A stretch of DNA of 23,901 nt from NCBI RefSeq assembly GCF_000003605.2, contig NW_003139825.1:47768-71668 (forward strand), given 5' to 3'. This DNA comes from Saccoglossus kowalevskii (taxonomy: Eukaryota > Hemichordata > Enteropneusta > Harrimaniidae). Made by a program: the position numbers and the translations under genes. The notes under the pieces are model-generated. The model saw only the letters and a program-made list of their open reading frames with translations, did no database searches and was not told the origin of the DNA. Within the stretch, counting starts at the first letter, position 1; each line of letters starts with the position of its first letter. This document shows, piece after piece, positions 1-12,600 of the stretch.

Positions 1-650
1 CTCCCAGACTATGAGGGCCACACTCGGAGCTAGCACGTTTCCTTGTTTACTTGGCAGTCAATATAGAGACGTGCAGGTCCCTTTGTCTTTACATTCAAGA
101 AAATTTAAATCTTACGAGAGCGGCACTTTCTGGACATAGACACGAGAATTCTATAGATAGACCATATCTAACCTATATTATTACGATTTATAAAGCGGTG
201 GAAATCAAACTTATAATTTAGCATTGACTCATAGAAAAACAAACCTATGCAGAAGGCATTTCTGGAATCCTGATTTCTGACTTGTTCTTCTGAATCGCCT
301 TGTTATTCTAATCTTTTGACACCGTTCTGCTAACCCCTCCGTTGAACAGATTCATATACTCTCGCAAATACATCCAATTCACGTGCCACAGGAGGCTGTG
401 TGTCTTTGGCGAGAGTCAACCGTTTGTGTACCGGCATCAGTATGAGAGCTACAGAAACATGTGCAGCTATTAAAATAGAGGATGATCACACTAGATATGC
501 AACAACCATGGCACCGATTAAATTCTATTCTGCAAGACTTAGATTCGTCAAAATACCTGTCAACAAAGTGGAAATAACATACCCAACCATAGGTCTTTCA
601 ACAAACGTTCAAAAACACAAAATAAATGACTGACAAATATTGACAAAACA

Positions 651-719
651 AGCTGCTCTCTGATTGGTCGGACTGTTATAGGGTCGGGTAGCCAATCAGG
701 CACAATCTTATGAGCAGCT
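651..719. repeat. Nested inverted repeat carrying two opposed CCAAT boxes
   Basis: Outer arms AGCTGCTC (651-658) and GAGCAGCT (712-719) are exact reverse complements. Inner arms CTGATTGG (660-667) and CCAATCAG (692-699) are also exact. The inner arms are inverted CCAAT-box motifs (NF-Y type). A TATA-like TTTATATG follows near 745, so this could be a small promoter or the palindromic end of a degenerate element. No gene starts convincingly nearby. Confidence 0.5.
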
Positions 720-1390
720 CCACACCGACTCTCTCTAGTCCAGGTTTATATGATGCTATGCACAAATTGTAATAACATCTTCAAACTTCAACAATTTCCA
801 TTTCACCATTCCACCTCACATTTGCGTGAAACAACGTGGACAACAAGATTTGATGGATGAAGCAGCGAAGAAATAATTTTCCTACTTTAATACTAATCTT
901 AAAACCAAGTAATTTCCGAGGCGCTGCACATGTTATGATGGTAATTGGTAACACCAAGGAGCGAATAAGAGTCCCCTTATTTGTTACTGGGGATATTATG
1001 GGATATCTTTTGGTCATAACCTTTTGCTACCGTATCCTTGAAGCACGTTTTCCCCATCACCTTCCTCTGTTATACATTTTTACTCAAAGTAATTGAATGG
1101 AATAAAGTTATCTATAAATATAATATCTTACAACAATGAATCTACTATTATGAAAACAGATGATTCCGTTGCTCTATAATCATCACCAATTCAGGTTTAT
1201 GCGGACGTCACACTAGCACATGCCATAAAGGTAAAGAGAAATACAATATTACACATATCTATGCTCTCTGATGCCTTCAATGACTGGTTTAAGTGTTGCG
1301 GGTGTGAATCTCCTGTTATCATCCAAATACCAACAATGCGTCATGGTCATTCAACATTGTCAACATTGTCAATCAAAACAGATGATCGCA

Positions 1391-1534
1391 TTACTGGCGT
1401 TGTTGCTAGGCGTTGATGGGGCGACGCATAACGAGTGGAACATTGCATGAATTTTAGGCTATACAATGAGATATTACTAGCGTCGTATCTAGGCGTTGGT
1501 GGAGTAACGTATAACGAGTGGAGCACTGCATTAA
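1391..1534. repeat. Tandem duplication, two diverged copies of about 61 bp at 83-bp offset
   Basis: 1391-1451 and 1474-1534 align without gaps. Shared blocks include CTAGGCGTTG and ATAACGAGTGGA, with scattered substitutions between. Just before the first copy is a short CAACATTGT direct repeat (about 1352-1372). No function is evident. Confidence 0.65.
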
Positions 1535-2691
1535 ATATTGACGTCACACATCACTGTTAGTGCCTATTTGTTTCAGGGCCACACCCAATACACAATACAC
1601 CATAGACACATTTTCATGCAGTTACTTATTTTTATTTCTCAAAATATTCCAATGTCACATGGCCAAGCGTACGGAAAAAAATCGTTTGTAAATGTAAACG
1701 TCTTTAGCACAATTGAAAACATAAAAGTAATAACCCCGAGCAGTGTTCAATCACTCCCCGAGCTGGTCACAAAAAACGGCAATATGACTAAATTTAAAAA
1801 CATTAACAATCATTTACTATATAATACCGAAACTGTAAGTGATAGGCACTTGAACAACAAAATGTTGTCTTGAATGGGACACGTCAAACCATCACATCGG
1901 GTACACATACACACATCTACACCGATACACAAATATGATTGTTTCAGACTACACATTGTTTCTATCTCCGAATAATTAAAGACAAAGGGAAACTCTCCGT
2001 ACTGTTAACATCTGTTGTTGAAACACGTATGCTGGAATACTAGCATACGTAACTTTCACCTGATCATTGAAAACCAAGAAACATCGCATAGAAATAAATA
2101 AACTTGGTTCTTGATAGCACGTTACAAAAAAAATGTGTAATACATCAATACAGCCAACCATAAAATTAACATCTCGAGAAGAAATCCGAAATGCAACAGT
2201 TTACCCATTAGTAAATCAGTCAATATAAATGCAAGATGAAAAACCACGAGGCAATTTCCGCTCTAGCTTGTATTATGTTCAATCCCTTGTAAAACATCCA
2301 TGCCACGTGCCTCTGGCTAATAAGGAATCGTCAATATATTAACTAGTGCGGAAGTCGAACATTCAAAGTCCCCCTACCCCTGAAATAGAATCAATTAGCA
2401 CAAAACTAGTGAATCCGTTGCGAAAACAGCAATTATATTTCACCTAGCTTTGAAAAACGAAACTCTTACGGCCCAGTACGGACATTTTGTAACTAATGTG
2501 TTATCATCAATTGCACAATTCGACGCTGTTGTATCAATATCGCTTTTGTAATTTAATTATTACGGTGCAGATTCCATACACACGGAAACGCCGGAATCCA
2601 ACATGGTAAAATTCGAATACATAATACCTGTATGCACACGGCATCTTGTTTGACTTAGTATCTCGATATAAATAAAGAGAATATATAAAGT

Positions 2692-2697
2692 TTTATT
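2692..2697 (-). terminator. Candidate poly(A) signal AATAAA of the receptor gene
   Basis: AATAAA on the minus strand, 505 nt beyond the TAA stop, and the first exact hexamer I find after it. The 3' UTR would therefore be about 0.5 kb. In AT-rich DNA such a hexamer also occurs by chance, so this is positional inference only. Confidence 0.35.
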
Positions 2698-3201
2698 TCG
2701 TTTATCTGATCATGTAGCATACCGCATAGCACACTTGATAGTTGAGTTTATCATTCGTCTTGGCGTGTTTACTGGTCCACTGTGGTTATCTATAAAATCA
2801 TTCTAAACTCACACAATGCTGAGAAAGGCCTTTGTAAACCCCTCTTACAATGCACTGGCTTTTAAACACTTAAATGGCTGAGCGCTCACTCGTCAGTCAG
2901 TGTCACGAGTTCCTCGAACCCTGTCAGCCTGTCTATTTACAATATGCCTGAGTGGCGAGTGTGGTAAATTAATTCCGAAATAAGCCTGACTCACTACGTT
3001 AAAACGAACGATTGACGCACCACATGTTGATACACTTTGCTTGTCGAGATTCGAAAGATCAGTGATGTTACTGTTAGTTGTAGGAACGTACAGCACATAA
3101 TCTTATGCTGTTAACAAGCCTATCTGGGTCTGAAAGAAAGTGTTTCAATATATAAAGTATTCAATATATAATATAAAGATCTTGAATTGTTCGATATTCA
3201 T
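2698..3201 (-). other. Presumed 3' UTR of the receptor gene
   Basis: Sequence between the stop codon and the first AATAAA. No coding pattern on either strand. It holds an AT-rich run just past the stop (about 3148-3180) and a more mixed stretch with CACTCG/CGAGTG inverted words near 2885-2965. Extent is inferred from the poly(A) hexamer only. Confidence 0.35.
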
Positions 3202-3647
3202 TTAGTTTCTGTCCCGGGAAAAATAATTCACCTTCTGTGCATGCATGTACGACATTCGGCGAGTTGTTGCCAATACAGATGACGGCGTTTTCGTACATTT
3301 GTTGCTCGAGCTAGTGTAGGCGGGTGAAGACGAACATTTTTTTTCAAAGTTATAGGAGCGTATGCTGTACGTTTTTCTTTTCCCACAGAAACGAAGGTTT
3401 GATATACCATAGACAACGGGATTGAACGCTGAGTTAGACATGCCGAACAGCCAGGCTATCTCGAACATCTCATGTGGTATAACGTCCCAGTCAAAGAACA
3501 TGTACCATATGATCATGGCGTAGTAGGGCGTCCAGTTGATGATGAATGTCATCACGATTAACATTGTCATGCGCAGTGTCCGTACTTTGGCTTTCAGGAA
3601 TAGTAGGGATCTGGTATGACGAATTTGAGAAAGCTTGTCTATATCAT
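3202..3647 (-). CDS. GnRHR-like: Exon 3 of the GnRH receptor-like gene: ICL3, TM6, TM7 and tail (residues 232-379)
   Basis: The acceptor ends CCAACAG just above 3647. The split codon G + AT gives D232, after which the frame runs DIDKLSQIRH and on through TM6 (TLRMT at 255-259, then NWTPYY at 269-274), TM7 (NSAFNPVVYG at 303-312) and a basic Ser/Thr-rich cytoplasmic tail, ending SRDRN and TAA at 3204-3202. Length is 446 nt. The polypyrimidine tract before the acceptor is good (TTTCCAATCTTTTTTTC). Confidence 0.92.
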
Positions 3648-6600
3648 CTGTTGGTGAAAAAAAGATTGGAAAGCAATTATGCATCAAATGTCGCCTCTGT
3701 TTCACCTTTCGTTGCATCCACCGGAATATAAGCTAATAAACCTCACCTATTTGTCTAAAATTTACGTCCGAAAAAAGCATAAGCATATGTGAATCTATGA
3801 GGGGAATAAATAAATTAATCTCAATTTTAATCATAATTAAGCATATTTTATTTCTCGTATACATATTGATGTAAATCATAACAGGTCTAACTAATAGACC
3901 AATTGTAGTATGCTGTCTAACTCAATGATCGTTTTCAGGCAAACTGGTGGTGATTATACCTTCAGACTCAAATGGCCGCCGAAATCTCGCCGAGAGCGAG
4001 AGAGAGCCGCGTGACTTGATTTTGCCTTCAAATAATGTTCCATTCTCTATCGTCACCGCGTCCACAGTTCACACTGATACCGTAGATACCGTGGTAACCA
4101 TGGTAACTGGAACAGTGTACGTGCCAACAGGAGAGAATTGCTTTTTAGTTTTCTATTGTGCCAAAAAATGAATGCTACAAAATAAACTGTTAAATATGTA
4201 AATTCTTAACGGCTTGCAGGCACGCACGGGAAAACGAGTACACAAATTAAACAACCTACGTTTAACACGATGACGATAAGGTACTCAGTTTTATGCATCT
4301 ATCGTTTTCAGATCGAGAACATATTTAACACAAATGATCGCACCCGGGAACTAATAATCAATTTCCACAAGAGGTTTTGAATTAAATTTGGCATACTGTA
4401 CACTATACATTTTTAAATGAACACAACAAATGAGTGTCGTCGATTTCATCATCTTTTTCTGCTTAGAATCAATATGCAAATTAGCTGTGATATTTATTGG
4501 TTACATTTGCACGCTTGAAGGATGAGTGACCTTGACGCGATACATATATAATCGATCATTTAACATTAATCGATCTACTATGGTTGCCCTTTCAAAAAAT
4601 AATTTGTCAATTACCGCGAGGTCGTCGTCGACACCTGAGTTATGGGAATTAATATTGTCACAGAGGTGCTAATGATTAGTATTCTATATCCATAATGTAT
4701 ATTTGCTTGTAGACTATATTGATGAATACGGAACATTAAGTTTCCAATATCACGTGCAAGAAATCGCAACTGTCTACAATGTTTCTGACAGGTTCTTTTT
4801 AATTCAAAATCGAAATAATGGTAATAATTACGTAACATGTTCGATCCAATCTTTTCACACAATATAGTACGACATGATACACCTGTTCAATTCATTGTAT
4901 ATAAAACTCACCTTTTTCATTCGATTTCTTGTTAATAAGTATGAATATTGCGAGGTATGCACTGATCATGATTACGAGTGGGAACGCATACATAACAAGG
5001 AAAACAAGCATCGTGTAAAGTTGCTCCTGCCAGACTTCTTTGTACAGTCCATCAGCCAAACACTGATCAAAATCAGGCGCGCCTTTCACCACTCTAAAAA
5101 TTAGAACCTGTGAAAATACAAACACGTGAGTGAATAGGGTAAGTTTGAACTAGGTACATTTTTTTAGATCAAGGTGGTTTCATTGAAATTATTGTTCCAT
5201 GTATTCTCTGTCTTGTGTTACATCCTTATCTCGTATAAATGTAGACGTCTCCACTCATCAGGTAATCTTATACGGTAACCATAAACATCATCGCTTAGAA
5301 AACTGTGTAAACACCCACACCGGGAAAAATGGAATGAGCATTTATTGTCTGTTTTAGAGTCAGCCAGAGTATTTATATCAGCCTTGTTTGTTGTGACAAG
5401 CTTTGTGTACACCACGGTGCACATCCACGGAAAATATGGAAAGCAATCAAAGTAGATTGATCAGAGCAAGGGGTCAGGATGTGCAATATGCTACCTGCAT
5501 TCATACTATACATTTAATCCATTGAGGGCATGTGAGCCGATACCACGCTCACATATTTTTAAATAACTTTTTTTAAATTTAAAGGGCAATTTCCGAAATC
5601 AATTTGTATAGTTAGGCAACGTTGCTTTGCACTCTTAGTATTATTTACACAAGGTTACTAAGATATATATTAATTTGCACATGCTTATTTTTATAAATAA
5701 ATTCGATGAACTGTGATAGTAATATATGTGAATGGTGACTGATTGTAAAACGTACATACAGTAACATTTTAACCCATATACAACACTACGCTAAACGCGC
5801 CGACCTGTGTTAGATATGATTCTTTTGTTTGTTTGTTTGTTTGTTTGTTTACATTAAAATGGAACGGAAATCGACAGTAGTGCATGAACATTTTACTCTG
5901 GTCACAGCCTCTCTGAATAAGGTATTTTTCACGTGTTATATGATTAAACCACATGTAACACAATACACATAAAATGATTGTTTACAAATGTTCGTCTTGT
6001 TTCTCTTGTATAATATGGCTGTGATGGTACTATAGGCGCAGTATCTCTGAATACCATTAGTTAGATGTTCAGTCAGATAATTACTTTGCTCGTATGCAAC
6101 ATCGCCAGCCACTCTGTTGGATGTTTAGCGGGCATTATTTCAGAACACAGACAGTGCTGAGCGTAGTATTCTGTATTCCTCCGTGTGGACATTGTTGTAA
6201 CATTACATACAGTCATTGGATTTATCCCACGAATTAACGTGTAAAAACACACACAGTCGTATCTCATTTCAACATTATTACGGGGACATTGAGAACATGT
6301 ATACACGCAACACAGGCGTTTTAATGACGTCACAACATCGCATAGAATTCGGGGGCTATTTTGAGGGTATGTTGATGGTCAATTTTGATGAATTAATGGT
6401 ATCCTAACGCCATGAAAGAGTAGTATTTCGAAATTGAACTATAAAAAAAGGAATTCACGTTTAAAATCAAATCATTTGATTTCTGCGGCCGGCGTTTGAA
6501 AATCGTATACCCCCAGCACAAATACGACATACTGATTTAGGTACATAGATATAGTAATTATAGAATCTTCAAGCCCCCTTTCCAGATCATGTGAGGTCAT

Positions 6601-9600
6601 CGTCAACGCAGGACAAATAGGAGTAATATCGCAATCATTGCTTTCTCAGTAAATTAATTTTAAATTACTGTTTCAGTTCAAGAATTACATCATGCAAATT
6701 CAATCTTGTCTACACCTGTCGCAATGTATTGCGCATTTAATTTAAACCAGTTTTCTGAGAACAGATCAAAATCGCCCCATGATACGAATAGTATATTGAT
6801 TACATTGACTGTATCTAAAATTAGGGTCAAAAGTTCATGAATTACAATTAAACCCTCACAATCCTTGATACGGGTCTCATGCGATGGATACAGTGCGTAT
6901 GAAATACATTGTTTGTTTACACGAAATCAAATAATATTTTATGTAGTTGCATTCAACATATATATTTTTTTCAATTTAATTTAATACCAGTTTATATATT
7001 CCCATCACCGGTAACTACGTGCATTTAAAGAGTTACAGAACTGTTCTAAAATCGATTTTTTCTATTTCTATGTTTCTTCAACTGAAGCGCGAGATATTAT
7101 ATAAGTAGTATCAGCGGCGTATAGTTGTGATTAGAAAAGATGAATACATTGTCCATAATGATTAACCTATCTAATTTTAATATGAAGTGACACATAAAGT
7201 ATAGTTTAACACTTTTACATTTGTTTGTGAAGGGTGTTATATTAAAAACAAAGTTTTTGTCCTCATGGTTTTTTTGATGAACAGAGCACACCATTATGAC
7301 AAAACATAAATATAGTGACATTGAAACCCGTATTCTGTTGATCAACTGTCCCCAGCGATGAGATTGGTCAAACACATTTAAATATTAAGTGGTGTATGTA
7401 GCATATATTAATGTGATAACCAATCGTTAAAGGGCGGTGGTCACGCGCAGCGCGTGTTCGAATTTCATGTACACATACAATATATTTACACGCGTTGTGT
7501 ACGTCGCTATGAGTCCCATCATGTCAAACAGGGCACGGAGCGACAACCACCGCCCTTTAATGTTATGCGTAGCGTTATTTTAGCAATTGCCAACGTTAAT
7601 ATCAACCATTGTAGTAATACGTCACCTACGCATGCGTAAGGTGGGCATGCCATTGTTTACAAACAAGCGTCAACCCATGAGCCTTTGCGTTCTTAGCGCG
7701 TGTTGTTATCATCGTTTGGGACTCAATTCCCGCGCGTGCGCAGGTGACGACCCTCCCCGCTTTAACGTCATAACATGTTATCAAAAAAGTAATAACATAT
7801 TAAGCTATATGTACTGTGTATGTGTGTGTGATTGTTAACGCAACAGTTGAGGTCGACAGATCCATGCACATATAACAACGTTCCAATTAAAAGAAAAACT
7901 ATTAAAATAATACAAGAAGCCGCGATCAAACAAGAAAAAACAATATTCAGAATTTGAACAATGTGCATCTCTCTCTATATATATAATGAACAGCGTCAAT
8001 CTGCTATGAAACTTCCAAAAGTCATTTACACGAGTACTGTAATAGCGCATAATATATTTCACTGGAAAACAGGAGCATAAAAGCGTGGTGTATTTTCTCT
8101 AGATAGAATTTTTGTGTAGTTAGGAACTGTATTCATTCAACAGATGGTTTGGAGCTGCAGATTTTAAATCCTCCATAGCTACAAGCAGAATGTTCAAAAT
8201 GTACAATAATAATTTTCCGAAAGTGCTTATGAAAAGCTTATATTTTCTCGCATTTTACACGAATCGTGAATTAAATCTCGTTCGTGACACAGTTTTAACA
8301 CAACCATTATCGCATTGGGAGGGTAACAGTAGGGGAGAACGTGATTATGCTAGAACTCATGACTCGCAATATTTATTGCAATTTTTTTTCACGGAATTTA
8401 ATCGAATACTGTAAATTCTTATATGATCTGTAAAACCAATTTCACTGTTATAATATTTTCTGATGCATCGTGCGTTTGTAAATATCATGCAGTGTAAAGA
8501 CTTTACAACCTTTGACCTACCATTGCGGGTCACATATAGAGATATGCTGCAGTGATTAGATTGTGTGCATCATGCTAGTGAAATCATTTGTAACATTATG
8601 TCTTAATATAGAACTAAAACTTGATAAAAATGAAATTATGGTATAGGTTATGTATTATTAATTCATAGAGTTCGCTTATATTCTCTCTGCTGACGATTAA
8701 TTGAAACACCGCAGAAAAGCTCATAGGAATAGTTTTCTACTGACAAAGCATTACAGTGCCATCGAATAGGCAGTCTTAAAACTAATAATTTTAAAATAAG
8801 TCGGGAAACGCAAATACTATATACACATACGTTATTCCACGCGTTGTTGATTTTTTCCCCTATAATTGTTTTTGTGCCAGTGACAGTTCTGGACATTGAG
8901 TGCCACTGTTGTCTCTCCTGATTTTTTTTGTAAGTGCAAATTGCAAGTGCTAGTCGTATTCATGTTTGGGACTACGTGACAGGGCTGTGTGGCCATCTCT
9001 CTATCAAACGGCAATTTTATGCGCTATCCTGGCGTCAACCAGGCTCGGTCGAACACAAGCACCTGCTGACCTTAACCAAGGTTTCCCAAAAGTCGCATTC
9101 GTTAGTGAATGAATCTCGTAAGGGTAAGGGTCGACCCTTTTGATATTCAGCGTTGCTGAGTTAGTAACTTGAAGGAGGGTTATTACAATGAGGGTGATAA
9201 CTAATTATTATGTCATTATTCTCATTACATCATCCAGCCCCGGCTTTTAAATATGCACACTAACGTGACAGTACAGATCAGACTAGTTATGGAGCACCAC
9301 AAAATATTCAAACAGATCTTAAATAATCGCAAATGGCCCATGGCCGCCTGGATCTCGTAGAAAGCGAGAAACCACGAGACTTGTTTTCCTACTACAAATA
9401 ATGCTTCAATCGTTTCCGCCACCGCGTCCTTTGTTCTCCTGATCAGAACGGGATGACTGCGAATACATATATAGAACCCTTGGAATAACGATTGTTGATA
9501 AAAATGTGATTGAAAATGTCATTGCTATAATGTAAAATTAATATGAATTGATTGAAAGGTACTTTTTTTTAACATAGTGCGTTTGAAATTGATACTCGAT

Positions 9601-12600
9601 AGGTGGTAACATATAACGTGTGTTTTGCTCGTTTTTAAGTTAAAAGTGGCAACCCCCAACCATGAGTTTCAGTGAGATTAAATCCTAAACCTACTAAATT
9701 ATGTGAGTTTGGAAACGTAATACAAATTTTCGAAAAAACCTAACAGCCAAATAAATGATATGCCAGCCTCTTCCCGCGATAACAGAAATAATAGATGTTC
9801 CTACATTATATACTAGAAACATGAAATTCACCTCCTTGTCGAAATGTTGCGCTTGAAATTGACACTCAACATGTGACAACGTGTAACACGTGCCGCATTG
9901 TTCATTTCTAAGTCTTACGTGGGGAATTATAACCACGAGCTTTAGGATTGAGCCTCTTGTGTGATTTAGCTGAGATAAAAAAAACATGATAGAAATTTGA
10001 GATACCTAAAATCACCCTTGGCAATGCTCTACGAATCACTAAATGTTACATACATTAGTCGATGTGTATTATGTATTGGCTACGCTAAATTATATATCAA
10101 GACTCCAGTGCCATTTCGATGGCGCCATGCTCTCCCTATCACTAATACTTCAGCTATAATATTATTTTGCGACAACGATTAGAAAACATGCAATGTATGA
10201 AATCGATATAGGGATCCGACCAAATATGTTTAGTTGTGCTATTTCATTCGATTTAAAGGAATGAATAACAACATCACAGCATCAAGATATACTTACAACG
10301 CGAGTTAAAATACATGTTTTAAAACATGAAATAAAAATGACACTCTACATAATCAATATCCAAAGTCATTAATTAACAAATCATAGAATGTGAACAAATT
10401 AAGATTAAATAAAAAAGTATAAACGCATAACCTAAGATATGGGTAAATCAGTGAAATAAAAATGGTGTCACGGATTTCGAAAAACTGAAGAAAATAAGTT
10501 AGAAGATTGTTTTAAAACATAAGTGTCATCTCAATATTATTACTGAACGACGGAAAATACACTATCCATTATCGATTCATCTATTCTAAATCCACTGCCA
10601 TGTGCGAAAAAATCGTACTTCAGACTCATTGATAAGGCCGCGTCAGTGGGGTCCATATCGACGGCGTAGTGGGACGATTTTACCACTATAACACACAAGC
10701 TAAAAATCAAACGATGTATTTGCGGCAGTTAATTATTGTGCAAAGCTTTTGTTATTTTAAATCGTATGTTCTATCTGACTTTCTTTGAGTCATTGTTTGT
10801 TATAAAATACAAATGGCGTCCCTGTCCAATTGTCCAACTACACTGATTTTCCTTGTAAACACATTAATTTCCGGGATTGCATGATTATTGCCATTAATGA
10901 TGAATCAGTTTAATTATTTAAAGATCAAATATGTTTAATAGTTGCATGAAGGACCCTCATTTGGCTTACAATCAGATGATGGGAAAAACTAATCTCTTTT
11001 AAAACCTAATTATGCCCGTTGGTGTATATATGCATAATATAATATCGATAAGGGTCAATAACTGTTTGAAGTCTTCTCAGTGCAGTGATTTAAATACTAA
11101 ATTTCAATATCGAAGGATATAAAACACTGTAAAAATTTCAGTGGTAAAAATTTCCCTCGCGCGACATTGAAGCAGTTTTCAGCATCACTGATGTCTGTAA
11201 AAAAGGTTATTAGTTAAAATTAAGAATAATCAAAGATAGTTTAGAACACATGTGGGTACATAAGGCACGACATAGAAATTGTTCAAGAATACTGTAAATA
11301 TAATACAAGAAATAAATGTTGGACACATGAAAGAGCTTACAAAAATAGTAATAGTACTAGTATCTGTCGAACAATCTTTTTTTTTGTAACAAGAGCAAGA
11401 ATTAATTGTCTTGCATTATTTTTATTACATCTCCAAGCTTGTCTCAGTGACACTAGATGTAAAAGTCATATAATTATTAACATGAAATATTTGAACTATA
11501 TTAAATTTAATTGAATCAGTTTGTGATACAGTTAATTTCCATTTCTATCTATTCAGTTACGATAAAGCTTGTGAAGTTTGCAATTAAATTATTGATGTTG
11601 ATTTCTGATAACACTTTGGCAATGCTACTTGGCAAGTTCTACTGCCTATATTTAAACACGTACCTAAAAATCACAACAACGCAATCGTGAAACGCGAAAA
11701 TCAGAAAGAATGTGAAGATTTCAAAGTCGGAAATTATAAACATGATTATCTGCTTCGATTGGTACACGATTATTAAAACCAAAATCTCCTGGTTAGTTCA
11801 ATATATACCAGGAACAGAAATAAAGTGACGACTGGCGCCGGCATATCTGTTGCAGATCGTTACCAACCGACTGGTCATACACTGAAGCCATATGGCGGCA
11901 CCTTACCTCCAGGTGATTACCAGGCCCAGAGCCAAAAAAAATGTACATACAAAACAGGATTCCCATGTCTACACATTATTAAATTGCGACCGATCTATAG
12001 TATATAAATGTCCAGTAAACTACGCAAATAAAGGAATAAATCCGCCATGTCAATTCGCCATGAGATTGGTGATTTCGGAGTTCACGGCAAGATTTTCATT
12101 GCAAGTAAGGTTCGTGTGTGTGTGCTCAGTACGTTCGTCGATCACAATTTCCAACTCAGTCTGACAACAATTTATATTAAAATTTACTTTCAGAAAGCAT
12201 TTCGAGTGTGCGTCCTGATAAACACAGCACTATTGTTTTACCGCACATACACAAACAAACAGTTTATCTTAAAGTAATGTTCACAACATCAAAGATACGA
12301 ATATAATTATAGGCAATGAATAGATTTAATTTACATATGAACATTCTTTTTTTCCTGAGATGTATTTCGGAAATCGTAACATACGCAACAGACATGACAG
12401 ACGGGAAAACAATTTACTTGAAAAATATGAAGTATTAATAGCGTACAATAATTTAATAACATGCGAGGCTCTTTACAAACGTGAATTGACAAGCGTTTAT
12501 ATTTCAATATATTTGCTATTCACATGACTATAAAGATGGCGATCAACATTACAATTTACATCGCTACGCACATCACATTAGATTTAAATGGAAATGGAGA

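Larger units (their letters stand above)
1..2691. other. Intergenic region 3' of the receptor gene
   Basis: AT-rich sequence with only short open frames on both strands and none that I recognise. Named structures inside it are a nested inverted repeat with CCAAT boxes (651-719) and an 83-bp-period duplication (1391-1534). I see nothing in 1-640, 800-1340 or 1560-2690. Confidence 0.6.

Noticed and set aside
1538-1873. 111-codon plus-strand open frame
   Set aside because: Composition looks like translated AT-rich non-coding DNA, with no motif and no splice context.
5108-5125. ATG at 5125 in frame with exon 2 as an independent start
   Set aside because: It sits before the TTTTCACAG acceptor, and the exon continues exon 1 in frame at SLPQ-VLIFRV.
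9225-9422. 65-codon minus-strand frame
   Set aside because: It begins inside the dispersed hairpin repeat and shows no known domain. The other repeat copy is not open in the same way.
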